Below, in pieces: positions 53,540 through 62,135 of a DNA stretch of 64,000 bases. This DNA comes from Actinoplanes sp. DH11 (lineage in GTDB: Bacteria > Actinomycetota > Actinomycetes > Mycobacteriales > Micromonosporaceae): contig NZ_JAHWGU010000008.1 of the NCBI RefSeq assembly GCF_020873875.1, forward strand, positions 186,001-250,000, written 5' to 3'. The notes beneath the pieces were generated by a model. The model saw only the letters and a program-made list of their open reading frames with translations, ran no database searches and was not told the DNA's origin. Position numbers and translations under genes: made by a program. Every line of letters starts with the position of its first letter. Within the stretch, counting starts at the first letter, position 1.

Positions 53540-53603
53540 GCCGCCATTGCCGCTTCTCGTCGAGCGGCGCAATCAAATGCGGCGGAGCAGGGAAGGTCGC
53601 GTT

Positions 53604-54476
53604 GTGAACTTCAGCCCGTATGTGAATCGGCTTTGGCTTGCCGCGGCGATCCTCGATGCGCGCAAACAAGCTGGCTACACGACTGACAGGCTGTCGCAGG
53701 AGACCGGTATTCAGCGGCAGAAGATTAGTCACATCGAGACCGCCAATCGGCCAGTCGATCCTGCGGCCATCCGCCTCATCCTGGATGCCCTCGGCGTTGC
53801 GGCAGCTAGCCACACCAAGATCATGCGAGCGGCTGAACGTTCCGCAGCGCAGGGCTGGTGGAAGCGCTATGACGACGAGATGGGCCCGCGACAGGCACAG
53901 ACCGCCGATCTGGAAGCCGGCGCCGCCACGATCTTCGAGTATCAGCCGTTCATCGTTCCCGGCCTTCTGCAAACGCCGGACTTCGCGAAGGCTCGTGCCG
54001 AAACCGCTCACACCGCACGATCTCGCCGGTTCTCCACGGCCCGCGACTTGGAGGCTAGAACGACCCGCCAGGCAATCTTGTCAGGAGCCGCGGCTACACC
54101 CTATGAGGTGGTCATCGACGAGATAGCGCTGCTTCGGCGTTCGGTCACGGCCGAGATTATGCACCGGCAGATGGAGCACCTGATTGGCGCAGCGCTGAAC
54201 CTGCGGGCGGTCACCGTCCGCGTCCTCCCGCTTGATACCGCCTTCACCTCCCGCCAACAGGCCCGCACCGCCTTTTCGTACTACACCTACACCGACCCCG
54301 ACGACATCGAGATCGTCACCGTCGACACCAACATCGACGACATGATCCTCACCGAGCATGACCAGGTGAAGGTTTACGCCAGCCTGCGATCCGAACTTTG
54401 TCAAGACGCACTGAACGCAGCCGATTCCCTCGAACTCCTCACTGCCTTGGAGCAGGAGCACTTAACAAGGAGATAG
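53604..54476 (+). CDS. XRE-DUF5753 regulator, cassette B
   Basis: 290 aa from GTG 53604 (GGGAAGG upstream). HTH at about 12-60 (DRLSQETGIQRQKISHIETA), DUF5753 at about 80-270 (QGWWKRYDDEMGPRQAQTAD; FEYQPFIVPGLLQTPDF; TVRVLPLDTAFTSR), end LELLTALEQEHLTRR. Family regulators in actinobacteria act with a DUF397 partner, encoded 2 bp downstream here. It presumably binds near its own start; the box array upstream is the best operator candidate. Confidence 0.92.
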   Translation: MNFSPYVNRLWLAAAILDARKQAGYTTDRLSQETGIQRQKISHIETANRPVDPAAIRLILDALGVAAASHTKIMRAAERSAAQGWWKRYDDEMGPRQAQTADLEAGAATIFEYQPFIVPGLLQTPDFAKARAETAHTARSRRFSTARDLEARTTRQAILSGAAATPYEVVIDEIALLRRSVTAEIMHRQMEHLIGAALNLRAVTVRVLPLDTAFTSRQQARTAFSYYTYTDPDDIEIVTVDTNIDDMILTEHDQVKVYASLRSELCQDALNAADSLELLTALEQEHLTRR

Positions 54477-54478
54477 CC

Positions 54479-54700
54479 ATGGAGCCCACTGCAGCAACGC
54501 CAGTCTCGCGCCCGATGGGGACGTGGTTCAAATCCCGGCGTTCAAACCCCGCATCCAATTGCGTCGAAGTTCGCTACCTCGCCGGCGGCCGGGTGGAGGT
54601 ACGCAACTCCAAGCGTCCGGATGCCGGGTCGCTGATCTTCACCGACGAAGAGTTCGACGCTTGGGTCGGCGGAGCCAAGGACGGCGACTTCGACCGCTAA
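54479..54700 (+). CDS. DUF397-domain protein
   Basis: 73 aa from ATG 54479 with AAGGAG 6 nt upstream, starting 2 bp after the regulator stop. The typical DUF397 pattern WFKSRRSNPASNCVEVRYL, then VEVRNSKRPDAGSLIFTDEE is complete. DUF397 proteins pair with XRE-DUF5753 regulators as small antagonists or partners. Cassette A has no such gene; its 3' side is taken by cassette B. Confidence 0.92.
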   Translation: MEPTAATPVSRPMGTWFKSRRSNPASNCVEVRYLAGGRVEVRNSKRPDAGSLIFTDEEFDAWVGGAKDGDFDR

Positions 54701-54831
54701 CGCCAGCAGGAACGACCACACCGATGTGTGGCCTGCTCCGGCCGACAGCTTGCGGGTCTGGCAGGCCACTCAGCACCATACGTATGCCTTGCTCGTAGCA
54801 TCCCCTACCCCGCGCGCAGGAAGAGACGGCG

Positions 54832-56394
54832 ATGCCCGAGTCGGACGCGGTACCGAACGAGCGGTTCCGGGAGGCACGCATCCGGCTGTTCGGCAGCAGA
54901 CAGGCCCTCGCCGACGCCGTGAACCAGCTCGTCCCGGACGCCTACCGAATATCGGACAACGACATCGGCAAGATCGAACGTGGCCAGGTCACCTGGCCGC
55001 GCCAACCACGTCGCGACGCATACCGGCAGACACTGCAGGCGGCCACGGACCAAGATCTCGGCTTTTTCGATCGTCGAGAGCAGCAGCCGGGTGCCGGACA
55101 GTCCCTGACGCGCCACGCGGCGGGGAACTTGGCTCTGCTGACCCAGCATCGGGTACCGACCAGCACGGGCGCCGTGCCGAAGCAGGTTGTCAATCAGCGG
55201 CTCGATGGTGAGATCCTACGCAGAGCGCCTTGGGAGATCGCGCTGACCGAAACCCAAGGAGGACGGCTGTCGGCAGATGCGACGACTCACGTGCTGGCAA
55301 CCCCGGCTGGGCGAGCTCTGCCGGGGTTGGAGATACCCGCACAACTGCATCCCGCCGTACACAACGACAAGATCGTCGTCCAGATCCCCGCCGGGTACGC
55401 CGCCGACCCGTTCCTGCATCGACCCGGCAGAACCCTGGTTGTCGGCCAGACACTCGCCGACGACCCGGGCGCCTACCTGCTCGACAGCCGACACGCGCGT
55501 CGGATGCTGCGGGGCGCACCACTCGACGCCCGACTCATCGTGCCGTCCGCGTATCGGCTCGACGAGCTAACCTACGCGCTGCTGTGGGCCGTCGCGAACT
55601 TCGACGCCGAGCTGCTGGCCGATGACGCTGCTCTCGCCGCCGGCCTACGCGACGCCGCCAGCTACACCGCCTTGCGCCGATCAGCCGCCAGCCGCGACAT
55701 CGCCACCGACCTCAGCCCGGCCAGCTTCATGTGGCTCGGATCGCAGTTCTGCGCCGATCACATCCTGCGCCACGCGAGCGACCTAACTTCCCCACCTCTG
55801 TTCTGGACCCGGGAACAAAGCGGGGAGCAGGCCGCGGCCTGGCTGCTGTTCACGCACAAGCACGACTATCTACGCGCAACCGCCACAACCGGCGGCGGGG
55901 CGACCCGAGTGTTCTGCGTACCCGAAGCCGCCGTGACCTCTTCGCCAGCCGGCGAACGCGCCCTACTGTTGCTGGCCGTCGCCTTGATGGAATCGCACGG
56001 CATCACCACGACAACCACCGACACCGCCGAACTGGCGGCCATTCCCGGCTTCGTCCTGGACCCCGAGAACACCGCCATCACCGCGACCTGGATCGGCGCC
56101 GACGGGATCTGGTACGTCGATGTCACCGACAACCACGGCACCCTGCGCGAATACACCGACGCAGCCGGACACGCCGCCCACCACTCGGTCACCGCGGCAC
56201 CGACACCGACCCTGCGCCTGCGGCACCTGGCCGACTATCTCGACCTGGACTGGGCCTGGCTCAGCGTCCGTTGCCGGGAACTTGGCGCAGCCGGCACCAG
56301 CGGCATCGCACAACCCCGCAGCCGACTTTTGTCGCTCGACGGCGTCGACCGTGCGTGCCGATTCGTCGCCGCCTGCGCCGGCGACCGCGATTAG
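54832..56394 (+). CDS. HTH protein with large unassigned C-terminal domain
   Basis: 520 aa from ATG 54832. Residues 12-80 are an HTH module (FGSRQALADAVNQLVPDAYR; DNDIGKIERGQVTWPRQPR) about 90 percent identical at DNA level to the one at 58079-58280. Residues about 110-520 have no recognised motif; this part contains VVQIPAGYAADPFL, LDELTYALLWAVANFDAELL, FWTREQSGEQAAAWLLF and may be a sensor. The spacing to the asparaginase gene is 38 bp, so it may control it. Confidence 0.75.
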   Translation: MPESDAVPNERFREARIRLFGSRQALADAVNQLVPDAYRISDNDIGKIERGQVTWPRQPRRDAYRQTLQAATDQDLGFFDRREQQPGAGQSLTRHAAGNLALLTQHRVPTSTGAVPKQVVNQRLDGEILRRAPWEIALTETQGGRLSADATTHVLATPAGRALPGLEIPAQLHPAVHNDKIVVQIPAGYAADPFLHRPGRTLVVGQTLADDPGAYLLDSRHARRMLRGAPLDARLIVPSAYRLDELTYALLWAVANFDAELLADDAALAAGLRDAASYTALRRSAASRDIATDLSPASFMWLGSQFCADHILRHASDLTSPPLFWTREQSGEQAAAWLLFTHKHDYLRATATTGGGATRVFCVPEAAVTSSPAGERALLLLAVALMESHGITTTTTDTAELAAIPGFVLDPENTAITATWIGADGIWYVDVTDNHGTLREYTDAAGHAAHHSVTAAPTPTLRLRHLADYLDLDWAWLSVRCRELGAAGTSGIAQPRSRLLSLDGVDRACRFVAACAGDRD

Positions 56395-56432
56395 GCTACC
56401 CACGCAGCGCCCGACCGGAAGGACCCACAACG

Positions 56433-57506
56433 TTGTCCGAACCCGTCACACCGTCCCCGCGCCCGCGAGTCGTGGTCATCGGGCTCGGCGGCACCATCGC
56501 CATGACTCGAACCGGAGGCGGCGGCGTCACGCCCACCCTGTCGGCCCGTGACCTCATTGATGCCGTGCCCGGCCTCGCCGACACCGGCATCGAGGTCCAC
56601 GCGCTGTCTCTGCGCAACCGACCGGGTGCTTCGCTGACCAGCGAGGACATCCTCGAACTCGCCGAGACGCTCACCCAGCACTTCGCTGGCGGTGTCACCG
56701 GTGCGGTCATCACCCAGGGCACCGACACCATCGAAGAAACGGCCTACCTTCTCGACCTGCTCCACACCGGCGCCCAACCGATCGTGGTCACCGGCGCCAT
56801 GCGCAACCCCACTTTGGCCGGCGCCGACGGAGCGGCCAACTTGCTCGCCGCAGTCACGGTCGCGGCATCTCCTCAAGCCCGAGAACTCGGCTGCGTCGTC
56901 GTACTCGCCGATGAGATCCACGCCGCCGCACGGGTCCGCAAACGCCACAGCATGAGCACCGCCGCGTTCGTCTCACCAACCGGCGGCCCTCTCGGCTACC
57001 TCGCGGAAGGGCAACCCCGCATCCTTAATCGGCCCTCCCACCACGCCACCCTCACCCGCCAGCTGATCGATCGCCCGCTACCACGGGTCGGAATCCATAC
57101 CGCGACGCTCGGCGACGACGGCGCCCTGCTTCCCCTTCTGGCCCGTGATCTCGACGGCCTGGTCATCGCCGGCTTCGGCGTCGGCCACGTCCCCGACACC
57201 TGGGTCACCCACCTGGAAGACGCCGCAAGCCGCATCCCGGTCGTCCTCGCCTCCCGCACCGGAGCCGGCTACACCGCAACCAGCACCTACGGATTCCCCG
57301 GGTCCGAACGAGACCTACTCACCCGTGGCCTCATCCCCGCCGGCATCCTCGACCCGTACAAGGCACGTCTGCTGCTTCAGCTGACACTCGCCTCCACCAG
57401 CAGCCACGCTGAAGCACTGGCCGCCTTCACCACCATGAGCCAGGCAGACGACACGCCACCGTTTAGCGGCGCAGCCACTCCTTACCGCGAAGCGGTGCCG
57501 CGATGA
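56433..57506 (+). CDS. L-asparaginase (type I/II-like)
   Basis: 357 aa from TTG 56433, with GGAAGGA about 9 nt upstream. Active-site motifs are intact: VVIGLGGTIAMT near residue 14 with the nucleophilic Thr, and VITQGTDTIEETAYLLD near residue 92; the Lys-containing segment ARVRKRHSMSTAAFVSP is also conserved. No signal peptide, so cytoplasmic. Hydrolyses asparagine to aspartate and ammonia. Sits between an HTH-fusion gene and a PPC-domain gene, overlapping the latter by 4 bp. Confidence 0.9.
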   Translation: MSEPVTPSPRPRVVVIGLGGTIAMTRTGGGGVTPTLSARDLIDAVPGLADTGIEVHALSLRNRPGASLTSEDILELAETLTQHFAGGVTGAVITQGTDTIEETAYLLDLLHTGAQPIVVTGAMRNPTLAGADGAANLLAAVTVAASPQARELGCVVVLADEIHAAARVRKRHSMSTAAFVSPTGGPLGYLAEGQPRILNRPSHHATLTRQLIDRPLPRVGIHTATLGDDGALLPLLARDLDGLVIAGFGVGHVPDTWVTHLEDAASRIPVVLASRTGAGYTATSTYGFPGSERDLLTRGLIPAGILDPYKARLLLQLTLASTSSHAEALAAFTTMSQADDTPPFSGAATPYREAVPR

Positions 57507-57961
57507 CACGTAGCTGGCAGGCCACTGTCGGACGGACGATCGTCGCGGTCTTCGACCACGGCGACGACTTCTACACGGCCCTCGACGAGGTCTGCACCGA
57601 GTACGGCATCCGCCAGGGCTACATCCCCATGTTCATCGCGGGCTTCGCCACCGCCGACCTTGTCGGCACCTGCGAACGCCTCGCGAACCCCCAGGCGCCA
57701 GTTTGGTCGAAGGTCCAGCTGTCCAACATCGAAGCTGTCGGTGGCGGAACCCTCGCCTGGGACGAGGCTGCGGACCGGGTAGCACCCCACATCCACGTAG
57801 CCGTCGGCCTCAAGGAACACAGCGCCACGGGTCACACCAGCCACCTACTCAACGCGACCGTGCAATTCCTCACGGAGATAGTCATCGTTGAGGTGACTGC
57901 TCCCCCAACATTTCGTAAGAAACAGCCGGATCTCTATGACGTGCCATTGCTTCGTACCTGA
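57503..57961 (+). CDS. PPC/DUF296-domain protein
   Basis: 152 aa from ATG 57503, overlapping the asparaginase stop (ATGA). The PPC (plants and prokaryotes conserved) fold is recognisable by GIRQGYIPMFIAGFATADL, a central SNIEAVGGGTLAW and HIHVAVGLKEH. These trimeric proteins are of uncertain role in bacteria. Tight coupling to asparaginase suggests a nitrogen- or asparagine-related task. Confidence 0.8.
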   Translation: MTRSWQATVGRTIVAVFDHGDDFYTALDEVCTEYGIRQGYIPMFIAGFATADLVGTCERLANPQAPVWSKVQLSNIEAVGGGTLAWDEAADRVAPHIHVAVGLKEHSATGHTSHLLNATVQFLTEIVIVEVTAPPTFRKKQPDLYDVPLLRT

Positions 57962-58026
57962 TCGTTGAGCGACGTCCATTGACCCGAACCTTCGGTAGCT
58001 CGGGTCCAGGGTGATAGGGGACAACG

Positions 58027-59610
58027 GTGTCTGAGTCGGGAACAACGCCGAATTCGCCGTTTCGCGACGCCAGGCGGAGGCTATTCGGAAGCAGGCAGGC
58101 CCTCGCCGATGCCGTCAACCAGCTCGTCCCGGACGCCTACCGGGTATCGGACAACGACATCGGCAAAATCGAACGCGGCCAAGTCACCTGGCCGCGCCAA
58201 CCGCGTCGCGACGCATACCGGCAAACGCTGCAGGCCGCCACTGATGAGGATCTCGGCTTCTATGATCGTCGACAGCATATGTCATCCGCAGGTGGCATGG
58301 CGCCGGATCGAGCGGCGGTCTACGGTGGCAGCAGCCCGGCCCGCGGCTCTGCAGCCAGCTTGGCATCGGTAGCGCACATATCTGCAGTGCAGGAACTAGA
58401 TTGGCCCGCAGCAGGCTCCGTAAGACCGGCCAGCCAGGCAGACACTGTCGTCACGACACCGCAAAAGCGGCAGTCAGAACTCCTGGCCAAGGTCAGCCAC
58501 ACGGTTTCGTCTGTCACGTCGCTCGCGATCGGTGACGACTCATATCGTGAGCTGGTAGCTGATTTAGTCAGGTGGGCAAGATCCATGAACAGGCGTGAAG
58601 TGCTGCAGTGGCTGACTTGGGCGGCTGGCACGGCTGCCGCGTCCCTGGAGCTGTTCGACAACCTCGACCCAGACGAGCGGGCCCGGACCGCTGCTGCGCT
58701 CGTTCAACCAGAGCGCGTCGATGCAACGGTTATCAGACACATCGACGACATCCTCTGGCGGTGCATGCGCCAGGACGATGCCCTCGGGCCACAGGCGGCG
58801 TTGAACACCGTGCTGGCGCAAAGGGAACTGGTGCAGGGCCTCCTGGTCGGTGCTGGTCCGACGTACCGTGACGCATTGCTGAGTCTGTTAGCGAATCTGT
58901 CCCGGTTCGCCGGCTGGCTGTCGTTCGACCTCGGTAACTTCGACGCGGCCAGCGTGTATTACGAGGCTGCCCGAGCGGATGCGCACGAGGCCCGCAACAC
59001 CGAGTTGGGTGCGTTGGTGCTGTGCAATATGAGCCATTTGGCTACCTGGCGCGGGCAACCGCGGGTGGGTATCGATCATGCGCTGGCCGCTCAAGGTTGG
59101 GCGGCGCAAACTAAGGACCATCGATTGCGGGCGTACGCCTCGGACGTGGCCGCCCGTGCGTTCGCCGGCGATCGGCGTGACCAGGCAGCCCGAAACGCCT
59201 GGGAGACTGCGGAACGGGAAATCGGTGAAGCGCGAGGCGAATCGCGGTGGGCGTACTTCTTCACTGCTGGGCAATTAGAAAGCACGAAGGCGGTGTGTCT
59301 GCTGTCGCTGGGTCAGGCTGAGGAGGCCGCCGTGGTCGCCCAGGCGGCGGTGGAAGGAATCGACTCGTCGTTCGTGCGTAACCTCGGCATCTCATCGACG
59401 TACCTGGGAATCGCTCGGCTGAATCAGTGCAAACCGGATGTTGCCGCTGGGGCGGCCGCGCTGGCGGACGCCGTCCAATTGTCCGCCCATAACCGATCGG
59501 TACGGCTAGTGCAGACACTGCAAGGCGGGCTGCGCCAACTGGAACGGTGGCACGATGAGCCGGCGGCAGGCGAGACGCTGGCACTCGCGCGTTCCTATCA
59601 CCTGGTCTGA
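58027..59610 (+). CDS. HTH protein with TPR-like C-terminal domain
   Basis: 527 aa from GTG 58027. Residues about 18-82 are the same HTH as in the protein at 54832. After a low-complexity linker, residues about 165-520 are helical and TPR-like (SMNRREVLQWLTWAAGTAA; SFDLGNFDAASVYYEAARAD; AEREIGEARGESRWAYFFTA), a layout common in actinobacterial XRE proteins that respond to signals. Its end overlaps the convergent GNAT gene by 13 bp. Confidence 0.8.
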   Translation: MSESGTTPNSPFRDARRRLFGSRQALADAVNQLVPDAYRVSDNDIGKIERGQVTWPRQPRRDAYRQTLQAATDEDLGFYDRRQHMSSAGGMAPDRAAVYGGSSPARGSAASLASVAHISAVQELDWPAAGSVRPASQADTVVTTPQKRQSELLAKVSHTVSSVTSLAIGDDSYRELVADLVRWARSMNRREVLQWLTWAAGTAAASLELFDNLDPDERARTAAALVQPERVDATVIRHIDDILWRCMRQDDALGPQAALNTVLAQRELVQGLLVGAGPTYRDALLSLLANLSRFAGWLSFDLGNFDAASVYYEAARADAHEARNTELGALVLCNMSHLATWRGQPRVGIDHALAAQGWAAQTKDHRLRAYASDVAARAFAGDRRDQAARNAWETAEREIGEARGESRWAYFFTAGQLESTKAVCLLSLGQAEEAAVVAQAAVEGIDSSFVRNLGISSTYLGIARLNQCKPDVAAGAAALADAVQLSAHNRSVRLVQTLQGGLRQLERWHDEPAAGETLALARSYHLV

Positions 59611-60182
59611 CGCAAGTCGTCCAGGGAGTCGCGGAGGTAAACGTCGAACAACGGTGCCGCTGCTGTGGAACCGCCTTCCATCTGGCCGACCTGGCGCCAG
59701 CCCCAATGCTGATAGATGGCTTTGGTGTCGGCCGCAGTCGGCTGGACCGTGAGCGTGGCACGCTGCTCGGCTCGGCTGGCCAGCAACTGGTCATGCAGCG
59801 TCTTGCCCACACGGTGACCGCGTGCCGCCGGCAGGACCGCGAAGTCGAAGAGCATGAAGGTCCTGCCCGGCCATTCCCGGGTGGTCTCGTCTGGCAGCGG
59901 CCCGGTTACGTTACTCCAGCGCCGGGTGGTGGCCGGCAGCGTGAACCCGTAGGCAAAGCCGACTAAGTCCTGGCGCACCAGAGCCACTGTGATCCCGAAG
60001 CTGGGATCAGTCAGCAACTGATCAAGGCGTTCCCGATGCAGCACAGATTCATCGTCGCGCCAGAAGAACGGCGGCCGCGAGAAAACCTCGTCGTAGACCG
60101 TACAAATGGCGTCAAAATGCGCGGCCGCGAGATCGGCGTGTCCGCCGTGAGTGGTGACCTCATCGAGCATGTTCGTCAGCAT
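59598..60182 (-). CDS. GNAT-family N-acetyltransferase near the NRPS locus
   Basis: 194 aa from ATG 60182 (GTG 60206 and ATG 60170 are alternatives). Landmarks: VALVRQDLVGFAYGFTLP, then FMLFDFAVLPAARGHRVGKT with the acetyl-CoA loop near residue 120, and DTKAIYQHWGWRQVGQ. It lies divergently from the dioxygenase gene, with an inverted GGGAAY box array between them. It could modify the NRPS product or give self-resistance; inference. Confidence 0.82.
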   Translation of the reverse strand: MLTNMLDEVTTHGGHADLAAAHFDAICTVYDEVFSRPPFFWRDDESVLHRERLDQLLTDPSFGITVALVRQDLVGFAYGFTLPATTRRWSNVTGPLPDETTREWPGRTFMLFDFAVLPAARGHRVGKTLHDQLLASRAEQRATLTVQPTAADTKAIYQHWGWRQVGQMEGGSTAAAPLFDVYLRDSLDDLRQTR

Positions 60183-60272
60183 ACGTTGGGCGCCAGGAAC
60201 CCCCACAGGCTCGACGCCCTAACGGTGGTGGAACCTCGGGGAGGTCGGTGTTTCCCCAGGCAAGAGGGCACC

Positions 60273-60330
60273 TTTCCTTTCTCCGTTCCCACATAAATTC
60301 CCGAGAGATTCCCGTTTGAACGGCGTTCCT
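60273..60330 (-). promoter_or_regulatory. GGGAAY box array, locus C (inverted)
   Basis: On the minus strand: AGGAAC (60330-60325), GGGAAT (60313), GGGAAT (60302), GGGAAC (60290), AGGAAA (60278): steps 17, 11, 12, 12 bp. The first three steps equal those of locus A. It lies 79 bp upstream of the dioxygenase start. Confidence 0.75.
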
Positions 60331-60408
60331 ATGCGTAGGTGTGGATGTGAATGTGGAGGTGCAAGTTGTATTGATCGGCGGGCTCTTTCGAGGCGAGGAG
60401 AAATGGCC

Positions 60409-61416
60409 ATGGCAAGTAGCCAAATGGTTACCAGCATCAAGGTGAAGCGAGCAGCGGGGTTCATCGGCGCCTACGTCGAGAATCTGGATCTGGCCGCCGA
60501 CCTCGACGAGGCCATCGTCGCTGAGCTGCGTCGGGTGCTGCTCACACACAAGGTGTTGTTCTTCCGGGATCAACACTTGAACCACGCGTCGCATGTCGCG
60601 GTGGGCCGCCGGTTCGGGACGCTACACACCAGCCCTCGGACGCAGAACCTGCCGGATCTCGAGGGCTTTCCGGAGATCCTGACGATCTCTCCCCAGGTCG
60701 ACGAGAAACTCGTCGGTGCGAACCGTGAGGCCATCTTCCGCAAGAACTGGAACACGGCGCTCAGCGGCTGGCACATCGACGCGTCGCAGGTCGTGAACCC
60801 GCCGGCGATCGCGATCCTGCGTGCGGAGCGGGTTCCCCCGTTCGGCGGTGACACGCACTGGACGAACCTAGTGGCCGCCTACGAAGGGCTGTCGCCGGCG
60901 GTGCGGAAGATGTGCGACGGCCTGCAGGCCGAGCACACCTTCTGGGCAGCGCACAACCTGGATTCGTCGGTGCCGGCCGAGCGGCAGGCGATGGAGGAGA
61001 TCGGCAGCCAGCGCGTCGCGGTGCACCCCGTGGTCCGGGTGCACCCGGAGACCGGCGAGCGTGCGCTGTTCGTCAACCCGTCGCGGACCGCCCGGATCCT
61101 GGGCATGAGCCCGGTCGAGAGCCGGCATCTGCTGAACATGCTGTTCGAAGAACTCACCCGGCCGCAGTACACCACGCGGTTCTCGTGGGCGCCGGGCTCG
61201 GTGGCGATCTGGGACAACCGGTTCACCGCGCACCTGGCCGCCACCGACATCGACCACCTCCAGGGTGAGGACGCGGTTCGGATCATGCACCGCACCTCGA
61301 CACGAGGTGAGGTGCCGGTCGGCCCGGACGGCTTCGAGTCCTACGCCACGGCGGGCCAGCCGCTGGACGAGCCCGGCGCCCAGATTCCGGCGACCGCCGG
61401 AGCGTCCCAGCGGTGA
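60409..61416 (+). CDS. TauD/TfdA-type Fe(II)/2-oxoglutarate dioxygenase
   Basis: 335 aa from ATG 60409 (GAGGAG 8 nt upstream; ATG 60403 is too close). The facial-triad HxD is in SGWHIDASQVV near residue 120, the distal His in IWDNRFTAHLAAT and the 2-oxoglutarate Arg in RIMHRTSTRGE. The N-terminal IGAYVENLDLAADL is typical of TauD. In NRPS loci such enzymes hydroxylate an amino acid, free or carrier-bound. Its stop overlaps the start of the next gene (GTGA). Confidence 0.9.
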   Translation: MASSQMVTSIKVKRAAGFIGAYVENLDLAADLDEAIVAELRRVLLTHKVLFFRDQHLNHASHVAVGRRFGTLHTSPRTQNLPDLEGFPEILTISPQVDEKLVGANREAIFRKNWNTALSGWHIDASQVVNPPAIAILRAERVPPFGGDTHWTNLVAAYEGLSPAVRKMCDGLQAEHTFWAAHNLDSSVPAERQAMEEIGSQRVAVHPVVRVHPETGERALFVNPSRTARILGMSPVESRHLLNMLFEELTRPQYTTRFSWAPGSVAIWDNRFTAHLAATDIDHLQGEDAVRIMHRTSTRGEVPVGPDGFESYATAGQPLDEPGAQIPATAGASQR

Positions 61417-62135
61417 GCGCCAGGTCGATGTCCGGGGCGGGGATCACGGACGCGGCGCCGTCGGTTGTCACCGGGTCCTTGATCCGGGCCTCCGATGTCG
61501 ACGAGGCTGCCGGCCGGTGGCCGCAGTACGAGGCCGGGCTGCGCTGGCTGGACGACTTCGTCACCCAGCCGCATCCCGAGCTGGGCCGGCCGGGGGCGGT
61601 CTGCCCCCGGCTGGCGCCGGCGCTACACGCTCGCGCGGTGTGGCTAGCCACGGTCGACGTGCCGGCCTACACGGCCGACCAGGCGGTCCTCGCCGGCCGG
61701 CTGTTGATGCAGCTGTTCAACGACCTCGCCCGGCAATCGGACCGAGCAGATACCACCCTGCTGGGCTTCTTCCCCGACCTGCCGGCGGATCGCGCCGCCG
61801 ACTTCATCGACGGTGGCCACCGGCTACTGCGTAACGAGTTCGCTGCGCACGGTCTGATGCTCGGCGAGTTCCACCAGGCCAGCACGGTCGGCAGCGTGCA
61901 CAACCGGGCGTTGCCGGTGATGCGCAGTCCCGAGCCGATGTTCGCCGTGCGCACGATGACCCCGCACGACCTGCTGTTCGCCGACCAGCCCGACACGCCA
62001 CCGGCCGAGCGACTCGCCTACCTACTGCATTTCGACCGGCACGTCAGCGCCCGGCTCAGTTCTGCCGCCCGGACGCAGTTGTACGCCCGTATCGCCGCCG
62101 CTCGAACCGCCTCCCGTACTGGAGCCTCGTCGTGA
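61413..62135 (+). CDS. DUF6875-like protein of NRPS locus
   Basis: 240 aa from GTG 61413 overlapping the dioxygenase stop. Landmarks: PHPELGRPGAVCPRLAPALH near residue 60, LLGFFPDLPADRAADFIDGG, and FHQASTVGSVHNRALPVMRS, a pattern I associate with DUF6875 proteins found in actinobacterial biosynthetic clusters. No catalytic assignment is possible. The stop overlaps the NRPS start by 4 bp. Confidence 0.65.
   Translation: MSARSMSGAGITDAAPSVVTGSLIRASDVDEAAGRWPQYEAGLRWLDDFVTQPHPELGRPGAVCPRLAPALHARAVWLATVDVPAYTADQAVLAGRLLMQLFNDLARQSDRADTTLLGFFPDLPADRAADFIDGGHRLLRNEFAAHGLMLGEFHQASTVGSVHNRALPVMRSPEPMFAVRTMTPHDLLFADQPDTPPAERLAYLLHFDRHVSARLSSAARTQLYARIAAARTASRTGASS

Noticed and set aside
53538..53603. 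Upstream ATG for regulator B
   Set aside because: It overlaps the conserved TACGAT box, has no ribosome site, and homology to regulator A starts at the GTG 53604 region.
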